From the NCBI GenBank assembly GCA_947462335.1, contig OX381705.1, positions 45,150,175-45,214,174 of the forward strand: DNA of 64,000 nucleotides, written 5' to 3'. Under the pieces are notes generated by a model. That model ran no database searches and was not told the DNA's origin. It saw only the letters and a list, made by a program, of their open reading frames with translations. The stretch is from Harmothoe impar. Lineage: Eukaryota > Annelida > Polychaeta > Phyllodocida > Polynoidae. The translations under genes were made by a program, and so were the position numbers. Each line of letters opens with the position of its first letter. Position 1 is the stretch's first letter. Shown here one piece after another: positions 23,964-35,900 of this stretch.

Positions 23964-26900
23964 GTAAGTAGGCTGACATAATGTAAATAGTATACGGTAT
24001 TTTACTTCTTAAGCTGAGCATACCGAAAAGTATATATGCTACCAAATCATGTTTTGTGTCCCTCTCTAGTAAAGGTAGACTTCTATAGTCATTTGAAAAA
24101 GTTAGAAGCAAGTGTATAATTAAGACAAACAAGGAGCATGGTTCACATACCTTTAGTCTGCAGAATTACTTCTCGGTTGAATGGTGTCAATGCATCATCA
24201 GGAAACATCATCCAGAACCGGTAATCCTCTCACTTATTAGCGATTAATTCTAGGCAATTAACTATGTTCACTGGTGTCTGTAGTAGATACACTATGAGTT
24301 ACTGAGTGTATGTAAAAAATACCACGACAGACTGGCTGGGGGCCTCATAGGCCACCAGTCACTCTACCATTTTATCACTAAAGTTTGTGTTCATAACTCA
24401 GTTACGAGGGGGATGTCTGAATTAACCTTCGAGTATGTCAGGGTATGCCACAGGTTTTAACAAGACCTCAGCTTGGCGAGTGAGGATGCCTTGATGTCTT
24501 GTTAAAACCTGTGGGGTATGCCATATACCTGAGGTGTGAGGTCATATGTCTCAACCTCCCATCATGGGTTGAATATAATAACTTTCGGAAACAATTAAGT
24601 TAACAGAAAATAAGATGATACGGAACAGTTCATGCCTGAATGACTTGGAAATGAGTCGTTTGCCCACCAGCCAACCTGTTTATGACGTTAGTTGGTTGTA
24701 TAAGGATTTGGATCAATCAGTCTCCCTGAAAACTTTTCATCCTAGAAATTGCCAATTTTTCAAGACCGTTCAAGAGCATTAAAGTTTGGCAAAGAATTTA
24801 GCATTATAGGCTTTCGGTAGTTCAACAACTAATGTAGAGGAGACTATCTCGACTTTCTCGAGTTAAAGTTTTTCACAAGTAAAGATAGGGCGAAGACCTA
24901 CCTTGAATGATGGTATCCAGGATGCTCGAATCTATGAGATGACCTAAAGACAGAAATCCCGCTCCTACACAATTATAATAGATTATTTCATAGTTTTAAG
25001 TTCATTGAGCTGAAAAACACCAGGCAGTTCCATTTGGAACATTTGAAAAATTCGTTCGGTTTTAAAAAGCTCGGGAGGTGGATGACCTCTTGGTAGATGA
25101 AATTGTTCTTAGAAATTAATCTTGGATGTCCTATTTTGACAGCTTCGTGAAATACTGACGAAAGCCTTTGACGATGACCTCACTGATGAGGAAGAGGGAT
25201 CAGCAGAGTCAACAGGGGCGACTTCTAATGATGAATCTGACCATCCAGATCTACACCACGGTGGAGAACCGGAGTGAGTAACAACTTAAGAATATATATT
25301 TCGTTATTCATTTTTGAATGAAATATTCCAACGGAGAACATGGGTGGGAACCAAAACTGATAACTGCATAAGAGAGTTTAGGTATTGTACGCTATTTGCG
25401 AAATATTAAGGCCACAGATGACTCCCAAACTTGACCAGTGTTGGGTTTCTACTGGTTGTCTCCTGATGGTTTCTTTATTTTGCCACCCACAATAACCCGT
25501 TGAAATTTTTCTCTGACTTGCCGGCTACATGGTACTGCAAAATTCTCATGTTTAGGGAGTGCTCATTTTTTTTACAACAGGGGGGGGGGGGGTGGTGAGA
25601 TTTCGCGCAGAGCGCGCGAAATTTTTTCACCCCCCCCCCATAGGGGTCGAAATTTTTTACCCCCCCCCCCGGTCAAGGGGTCCAAATTTTTTACCCCCCC
25701 CCCCCAAATCCACCACCCCCCCTGTTGTTAAAAAATGAGCACTCCCTTAGCCTAGAGGCGTTTTTTTTATTTAAAAAAAATTTGCACATTGGTCACCGTC
25801 TGACACATTTTCCCCTGGAAACAATTTCGTTTTACTATTAATGGCCGGACTATACCATAATTACTATGTTTTGAGTTTGAGGTCTTTCAGAGTCTTTCTT
25901 TAACCTCAGTTTCGACGGGTTTTGTACCAGGCAAGTGGTTGTGAGGGGGGTTGTGAGGGGGGTTAACCAAAGATGGAGATCGTCTTAAAGGAGGCGTTTT
26001 CCAAAATGTGTAAAACCTTATAACCCGCACCTGGGGTGTGATTTTGAGAAGCTTTGGATAACACTGTAGTGTACTTCTGAAAACGTTCGTACATGGAGCT
26101 GCTTTAGTGCATCGACGATCTTACTTCTGTCTTCTACGTGAGGTTTTACGGTACTTGCACATTTTCGATACATGTACTTGTGTCATGAAGAGTTTAATTG
26201 CATCGAACCATTGAGAACCTTGGCAGGGATACCAAGTGTTTTAATTTTACGATTTCTGACCCCAAATCCGACCATTACGATTTCTGACCCCAAATTACGA
26301 TTTTTAAGAATTTTTGAGGTGTGTATAAAAATAAGGCCTAGCCCCCTCTACCTTGCGTGTTACAATTGGGGAGGGGATATATCCCCCAACAGGGGGTAGG
26401 AGAAAAGGGTAAAGAGAAAAGGAGAAATGAAAAGAAGAAATGAAAAGAATCCCCTTCTTTTGAAACAGCTTTTCACACACCTGCCTACAGTAGGCAGTGA
26501 TAATTATATAACCTATGTTCAAGGGCATTTTCAAGAACATACTGTTGGTCCGATTTTTGTTCTGATTTCAAGCAAACACCGTTACGATTTTGGGGTAAAA
26601 AATCGTAAGAAATGCTATTTTGGGGGTGGAGTAACTTGGCATCCCTGCCATTGGGGTCATTAGGATTTTAAAATTCTGCCAAAATAGGGGATGTGTGAGC
26701 ATTTTTAGAATATGTTTGCTATTTTCATTGAATACATACCGTATTCGACGTAATAAGCGCCCTGGGCGCTTAAAAGATTATTTTAAGTGGAAAAATCAAC
26801 CTCAAATATTCATTCTAATAAGCGCCCCCCTTGGCTGTCATATACAGAATTCTGTGGTCTCTAAAAGGCTTCTACACACTCCTATGACTTCACACTTGGT

Positions 26901-29900
26901 TTGACCTTAACACCTGCACAGTTGTGAAGTACTCCATGGTACACACAGGTGGGAATGTGTGTAACAATATCGGAGGAACACATAAAAATTATCTAGAAAA
27001 GATCTGAAAAAGGGGGGGGGGGCGCTTAGGGGGAGGGCGCTTATTACGTCGAATACGGTATATGTTCTAACGTGAAAGTTTGAGACAAAATTGTTCATTC
27101 TTGCCAAGAAGAAACATGTATACGTATAAAGTATTAGGCGACCGCAGCTCATGTGAGGCAATTTGTAAGCTAACATACTGGGATGCTCTCATGCATTCCT
27201 AAGTAGATGGTATTGTTAGTGCCCTCGGGCTACCATTGTCTTGAGAGCTTTTATATGTGTTTTTTGTCGAAGTCCAGGTCTTTCAAACCTAATCCTTATG
27301 TCGATCATAAAAGAAACCACACAGTAACTGCATAGCTTTCTGTTGAAGGATGCTTGAAACTAGAAGCTTTCTTTATAGACGTTTTCTACTGATTACAGAC
27401 GTAGAAATTGTTCAGGTACCATGAGGTCTAGTATGCAGAGGAGAAACAAGGATATAATGGTTGACTGTTAGCAAACTTTGGCAGAGGACTGTTTAGGTAG
27501 CCATGCCTTCTTTTCCCCAGGCACTTTGAGAGCCACACAGAGCCTGTTATGTGTGCCACAACAATGAGGCTAGTCCTTTACCCGACTGGCCACTTAATGC
27601 TTTAACTCTTAAGGCAACCGTGCGGCCCAAACAGGTCTGATTTTCAAAGAAAAACTCTTTTTGTGTCTTCTCTGAAACAAAGTCAATTTGATACATATAT
27701 TGAGGTTACTAAAAAATGATTGAGAGACATATTTATTGCAAGATTTTTGCAATAGTTACATTTGGTAATTGATTAGTTTTTGCCAGCCTGGGCTTTGCAT
27801 TCTCATGAAAGGCCACCGCCTATGCTAGGTACTCATGTGTCAATAGTGCGAGATTAAACAGTAGCATAAACTGCTCTGGGAGCAAATATTTTACTAGCAG
27901 TTTAGTCACATTCGTATTGAAGCATATTTTGTACTGGAAGTATAGTTTGTTTATATAAGATAAACGTGTGATAAATGTTATAGAAATGAATCATAGTTTT
28001 GTTGTATCCCAGTAAGTCTTCACAGCTGTGGTTAGTGGTAGTTTGAAGTCACATACCCAGGTCATTGATGGTTAATCCAGAAATGCCCACCTACGTGTGG
28101 ATTACACACGATCCTCAAGTTTTCTAATGAGTGAGGGCCCTGATATTAATAGCAGCATAAATCCGGGCTCGATGCTAATCTCATAATAAATCCCTAATGC
28201 ACACACCTATACACAACACATATAATTGGTTTTCTAGTTCAAGCCAATAACAGAAGGGGATACTCAATAATAAAGTAATCGAGGGTCTGGTTTATAGGTA
28301 TTGCTGATCTGGTGCATTTCCTTTTCCCTCAGAGTTCGAAGCTATGAAGAACTATATGCCATGTTATGCAGAAATCAGACATGGTGATATATTTTATTTT
28401 GATGTGGAATCCCGGGTGTTCAATGGTCGATTCATCTATGAGAGGTCGATTTTATAATGCAGGGGTTAACGGGTTTTATATAACCGAACATTGTTATTGC
28501 TCTGATATTGGTAAACGTGTTTATTCAAAATCAAACAAAACATAAAGACTATTGTGAAGTTGCATACACAGTTGATGTGACGCTTAGTTGATTGGAACTG
28601 GAACTGTCATAATGAGTTGGCAGTGACAAACATGACACAAAGTGATGAATGAGCGTTATTTGTGGTTGTAATAGAAGTTAGTGAGCTCTTGTGTACGGTA
28701 AACATTTTAAGGAAGAGCTGCATCCTTTTAAAATTTGACACAGGCGGCACGGCCCTTTTAACAATCGAAGGATACACAAAAAATGTATTAGATGAAAATC
28801 CACACCACGACACGGCACTATTCTAAAAATTGACACCGTAACGTGGTAAAAAACGAGTACCCATGTGTAGTCATAAACATATAGATAGAAATGTAACTGT
28901 ATGAGAATGATTTAATATAGACTGAGAACTGTATAGATTCAAATAATCAACTTATACCGGTAAATATTTTCTTTTAGATGTTAATTCACAAACCTAAAAT
29001 AAAGAAAAAAAAACTTAAATTCATACTGATATATGATTTATATGCTTTAATCATATTTCAGCCCTGTAGAATGGGGAACACCGGGGGCCCATCTTTATGG
29101 TGTCCCACAGCCAACATCGACGCCTCTTACCGGGGGCGCCCCACCACTGGCCACCCCAGCGTCGACCCCCTACCACCCAGTACCACCTGGGGGTGTGCCC
29201 CTACCCTACCTGGGGGGTGAGCCCCAGTACCAGTACCCTACACATGACCAGGAGTGGGATGTACACCACCACCCCCACCTACATCAGCACCAACCACAAC
29301 ACCAGCCTGAGTACTACTACCCTCAAGGGGTGGGCGCCTACGGGCTGCGGGAAGAGGCAGAGGGGGGTTCCGATGGCCCGAATGTCTACGATACTGGGCA
29401 ACAACATCCGCAGCAGCATCTAATGCTCCAACAACAGCAGCATCTCCATCATCAGTATTACCCTACTCCACAACCGCTTCATTTAGACCCGGTAACCCCG
29501 CAGGACGCGGGGAGGCCGTATGGGGTGCCTGATGGCGGCGGGTACTATCCGGGAGCCGGAGACTACCTTAATACACCGCTGAGCCCAAGGCACCAGCAAC
29601 ATCAACAACAACCCTCTGATGAAGCACCTCCAGCCCCGCCCAATCAGGACTACACCCGGCACTATCATCCTTATGCTGCTGGAGGGGAAGCACAGGGTTC
29701 ACCTGGGAGAATTGGTGCCACTGTGGGAGCCGAGCAGAATGGAGCACAAGGGGACTTTGATGGGTATAAAGTGAAGTACTTTGGTGGTGGCAGCGACAAG
29801 CCAGAACAGGACAATCGGGCGTCAGTTCCTGACTTGCAGGCCGACCAGGGAAAGGACCTAAATGCTCTGCAGCGTGACTTCCTAAACCAAGGTGAGTTTT

Positions 29901-32900
29901 TTTCAGCTTTAAAAATCTATATCAATAAGAGGAACAAGAAAACCTAATTCCTCCTGAAAGCAATTCATCTCCCAGATCAGTAGTAACACAGAGGCGACCT
30001 AAGATTAGAATTAGTAAAAGACATACATAAGCCGTCAATGGCTAAAGATGGTATCAAACATAATCAGACTACTGCTCTTTCTCCATGTCACCACATTGTG
30101 CTCGTAATATAAACGAAAAAGAACATACATTTAAGCGCCCGGTATCAAATTAGCGTATAAGTTCCAGGGGTAGAAGTTTATTGACACATATCTCATGTGC
30201 TAAAGTCTGGTCTTCTATAGTCGATGGTCTTGTATATGCACGGGGTAATTTGACTCTTAATGCTTCATCCAGAGCTATTTCACCCAAAAAAGCCCTTTCA
30301 CAAGTTATACCACATGATAGAATACATACTTCAAAGTAATATTCGAGAAAGGAATGTTTAAAAGATACTTTATAGAATCATATTTTGTAGTATTTGCATA
30401 GGAGTGACAGTTAGATTTATTCAGTGAATAAGGAACAATCCCCAGTTTCCATATATAGGAGTCTCCATATATGGGCCTCCAGACAACAGCATGAGCATAT
30501 TATGGGTTCTGGGAAATTACACCATTCAGGATTGCAGTGGTCATCTCTCTGCTACAATGTATAACATTTTTTGTTTCAATGAGCTCTAAACGAACTCGTT
30601 TATTTAACATAATTCACGTGTGAATCGTGGTATATATTATATCAACTGATGAGATAAAAAATCAATGACGTTACAAGTGCATGTAGCATGTACTATGAAT
30701 GAATAGACAATTCCAGATTAATCACATACACCAGGTAAAAGTGCATTTGGATGAACGAGTAGAGCAATGGGATGATGAGACAGAGATAGTATAGATTGTA
30801 GAATATAGAAAATACATCGATTTGATCAAGGTTGACATATAATTGAAATGGCCACAAGCTTTCCCATGGTCTTTTTTATAAACCTACCCCAAAAACAGTA
30901 TATTCTCCACTTTAGTTGATGCACCTTTATAGACTTTGACAAATGATGTACACGGTCTACAATCTGAGTTGAAATGTAACCTGTAGACATCCTAACAGCC
31001 GCAACAGGTTGCATTACTCAAGAGCTCCTCAAGCACTCTGATCGGAGAATACTACTTCCAAGCTGAAAATCTAGAAAATGATCTTTCATATAAACTATTC
31101 CCATCTATTCTAATGGTAATTGCAATAATACATACTAATTTGCCATGAAATATGACCAGGCTGTTGGTCAATGACTATAAAGAGCCTCATGTGACACCAA
31201 GACCAAAAGGTTTCATTTTTGGGTGAAATAGCACTGGATGCAGCTTTAAGATCTATATGTGACAGGGCACGTAAACTCAACAGTACGGTTATCAGTAATT
31301 TGCTCGTGCAATAAGCGTGGAAGCAATCAAGTAGTATGTCTAGACAGAGGTAAGCCCCAATCGAGGTAGATTTTCGACCATGGGGTTAGGGTAGTAGGCG
31401 GGTAGTATAGCTACAAGTACACAACCAAGATATATTGATAAAGAGATTTAGACTAGTTTGTTCGTTTATCCTATTACGGAGGTGGAGGAAGGGGGGTAGT
31501 CGCCCATTGCATTACTCTTGTTTCTTAACTCTTACGTTTATCAAAGAGCAGAAAATACTTTATCTTTTCCTTTTATGACAGATTACTGTACATAAATCCT
31601 GCAAATTATGTGTACCAAATTCGGTGTATATATTGAAAGCTTTATCATTTCATCATAATCTATACTTACAGTAGAATGAATATAACAATAAGACTTTAGC
31701 GGTAAATGCGTAAACGCAATAAAAGAATAGATTAATGCAAACATGTGTTAATATCAAATGCATGATGGAATTCACATGCAACATACACACTTTAACGCTT
31801 GGGTTTGCAATGTATTGTATTCCACGAGAGCTAAGCAGTCTGGACGAAATGCAAATCTGCGATAGAATTCTTTTCTGACATAAATAACCAACCAGTTGGG
31901 GGTAAATTGTTCATAATTAGGATTAGCAGATTACACTTTGCAACCTGGTGACAAACCTGAAGCTATTCTTCTCCAGGCAGAATGACTAGCCATGCTGACC
32001 AACCCCAGTGTATTTGATCCTGGTCGTGGGAGTAAGTGGTGGCCTGTTTTGACAGGCAGAGTAAGGGGCGGAAGGTGGCAGGCTAGTTAGCCCCAGTTAT
32101 ACTTGGCGCCGGCCGCTGTTGACGGGACCAGAGATGAGATTAACAGTTTGTGGAGGTAATCCCCGTTAAGCTGAGGGATCAAAGTAGGGCGTGTTGTCAC
32201 AAGCAGCAGGCGGTGCCGGTGGGAGATGGTGACTTGGTGTGGCAGGGTGAAGTGTTGGACCCCCTACCTATATTAATGTATGTTTAACGGTCACATTAAT
32301 CTGTGATCGTGTGCCACACCCATACTACATATATACTTTCCCCCTTTTGTGATTTTTTTCATGTCTTCAAATCGTCATATTAATCCCAATTAGTCGGTAT
32401 TCTTAGCCGGCATGACTGGCCTTCCTTCTTTGGATCTTCTATAAAGTATGCACAAGCGTATACGGCACTAGTGCATTAGGCTATGGCGGGCCGCCATCTT
32501 GACTCAAAGCAATGCATTCTGGTTAGACCCTCGACTCCAGAGCCGTGTATTGTGGGTGAATTTCTTATCAGTCCCTTTGTTTTAGGTGTGAAATGAGGGG
32601 ATCAACCTGATCCTGAAGTACCAGGATGTGCTAGTGCCGTATATCAGGAGTGGCAATACTCACCTTGACACCACCTTGGATCTAAAGTATGCGCAATATA
32701 CGCATATTTTCTCCAGGAACTAGCACCCCCCCCTTCCCACACATACACCTCCTGCAGCTTTACACATTGAAATAAATAGGGCGGGGGTCTTGTACGCACA
32801 ATTATAGGAGTAGAGAGCAAGAATTGTGCCTCTACATGGGTACCCATATTTTTGACCGTGTCGCCGTGTCGATTTTTAGCAAATGGGCCGTGTCAGTGTG

Positions 32901-35900
32901 TCGATTTTTATGTACATTTTGTATATAAGAACTTAGAGTAAAATGTCTGCAGGTCGATTTTTATCTTTTATTTTTCTGTGTCCGTCGAATTTTAAAAGGG
33001 CCATGTCACCCGTGTTGAATTTTAAAAGGGCCCTGTCGCCGTGTCGCCCGTGTCGAATTTTACCCATGTAGGGGCACAGAATTGATCGCCCGACCGAGAG
33101 TCTGTCACTGTAATGTTTGCTCATGACATTGTACATGTATGTGGACTAAGAACATGCCAGGGTAATCATGTATACATAGATGTACATGGACGCTGGTAGT
33201 TATTAGGTACATTCTCACAACGTACCTAGATATCGATACCCACGAATCATCAACTCACCTGCTCTCCTCCTTCGTTCTATCACTCCAGCTGCTTCCCTCG
33301 CCTAGGCTGGAGCTGGAAGTTGCATCTAGAATACGTTCTCAAATCTTAAGAATGGATGATATGGTCGGGCTAGACCTCAACATCAGTGGAATGTTGCCTA
33401 TCACTTTGATGCGTTGTCAGATTCATAAACTAGATAACGGAACTTAGCAAATTGATGTACCCTTACCATTGGAATATCCTTTTATAGATAACACCAGCAC
33501 AAAGTTAATTGAAATCTACTGTTTAAAGATCCAAGGTAGATGTGCCTTATAAGGTGAATGTGTATGAGCGTCAAGTGTTGAAACATGTACTAAAAGTAGA
33601 GAACTGTACATAACAGGGTTCTCCCCACACTGTAACGACACCGGCGGGCCGCCGGCGTACTTTTCATTGCCGCCGGCGTCAAATTACCCCAGAATCGCCG
33701 CCGGTGTCATTTTAGCTTTCTATAGGTTTTTGAATTTTGAAAATCCATCAATTAGAACAGAAGTTATTGCAATTTTAGGGCTTTTTATCCAAAAGAAAAG
33801 ACTTTTTTGCTTCGCTTCGGATGTGGTACGATAGATTACTTGTATGAGTCTCATGCCCAGCTTTATGGGAGAATCCTATAAGCCGCACCTCGCGTCTGAT
33901 TGTATAAGCCGCTACTTCTACGCAAGAATTTACGGTGTGATTTTTGAGTCTGTGGAGAACCCTGCATAACTTCATATGTTAGAGGTTTGCCATTTGTGGA
34001 CACGCATGTGGAACCTACCAAACATGATTTCTATTATAGGCATACTTATTAATCAACACTATTTGGAAATAACCCTGAGGATTAATATGTGTGGATACTG
34101 TTGCGGTACTTTGGGTTGTTTCTCTTGTTCGATATGCATGCCTTAGGCCTGTATTATCCCTAGTTTGTGTAAGTGGGTAGGTATAAAGGGGGGGGGGGGT
34201 GTAAGCCCTGCACCTGTATGCCACTTATTGATCCTGTTTAGTGCCATAGCTCTCACGGCCAGGCACCACCAAGTGTTTTTCATGAGACTGGTCAATCATA
34301 CTTGTCTACCCTTGCCCCACACCACACCTCCACGGCTTTCAACGACCTCAGCCGCTACGCTAATCAAGGAGCCTACAAGTAGCTACAACCAATTATACCT
34401 CTGGCCAGAGTGATATTTGAGATTTTTTATGCGCCTATATTTATTGCCAGGCTCAGATTTCTCTATATGTGGAGTTTCACATGATGAAGAGGTACTTCTA
34501 GCTGCAGCGGAGACATTTTCCCATGGAGGAAACGGATACAAACAGCATTGTTTTACTAAACTGAAAAAAAAAGAACTATAAGGAGATATTATCCTTCATC
34601 CTGCAGAACCAATATATACTTTTTCAATATCCCTGGACATAGCTGGATATAGCTGGACAAACCTTGAATGGTACGGCCTTGTAGGCTCATTCCAAATGAT
34701 AATTTTGTATCTGTAAAGATCAACCTAAGGTGTGTACTATTCTCCACATGATTGCACCAATGGTGGGTCCTTCTAACCAGGTACAGGGGTTGGTGGTGCT
34801 TGGTAAAGAAACCACCGTAAGGAGCTCTGCATATGAAAAGAAAATGTTTTTACAACCAAGACCAATCTCAGATTGCAGCCATAAAATAGCCCCCAAATCA
34901 AGCTCCAAGAAGTATAGCAGGGAGACTCAACCAGCTCCCAATAGATTGGTAGCTAGGTCAAGAGGGGCAGGGGAGCAATGGTATAATAAAACCAGTCCCA
35001 TAAATGCAGGAGGACTCTCAGGAGGTGCCCGCCCTGACTTGTACCTTGCTGGCAGTGCTCATAACAATGACACCCTGGAAGGTAGCGACACTGGTCTTCC
35101 AGGAGTGGTTGGCTCAGATGCTCCAGGGCCTGAAAACGCAGGAGATTTTACCAACGGAGTCTATAAGAAAACGGAAATAAAGGATGGAGTGGACCGGAAG
35201 TACAGGATGCGTCGCCGGACGCTCTCTGCCCCCAATATAATAGTGCCCCCTAGAAGAGAGGAGGCAGTGAGGGAGGTTGGTGTTGGAGAGGTGGGGCGGG
35301 GGATCCGCAGGAATGGACACACCCTACCTACATGTGTGTTAAGCAGGTCGGCGCCCGGACACATCCTGAGAGCACTCACTGCAAACGTCAAGGCAGACAG
35401 GAGTAAGTAGGAACTCAGGACGCACAATTGGAGGAGAAACTCATTCATTTATTAACCCTAAAGGGTGGATGGTAGCGGTAGTAGGGCTCGTAATAAAGTA
35501 CCCAGGGAGTTAAATATAGAATTTTGAGCAAACTAAGCCCTTAATCCGGCTAAGGGGAAGATAACAAGGGGATAGCACATAAATCAGTAAGGGTTTTCCC
35601 TAGACTGCAATGACACCGTCGGGTCTCCGATGTCCTTCAATGCCACATGTGTCCAATTTCCCACGGATTACGACCGGTGTATGTTTAGCTAAACAGTCAA
35701 ATCAAAACAGAGGTTATGGCCATTTTAGCAAATTATATTGGTATAAACCTTTCAGTGATTCCCCATGTACCTGTTATGACCAAACCATCCTGCAGTGGCA
35801 CAGGGCTGGTGCAAGTATTGGATGACTTCCATCGGGGTTGTGGCATGTTTTGTAAGACGTTTTGAGTCAAATAAATTGGAATCTGAAATATAGAGCGATG

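Larger units (their letters stand above)
25750..29061. other. CEP152 intron 2, remaining part
   Basis: Holds a hAT-like element (26224-26647) and MITE copy 2 (26739-27058). A small GTGTCGATTTT-type relic lies at about 28735-28850. No further exon is seen. Confidence 0.6.
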
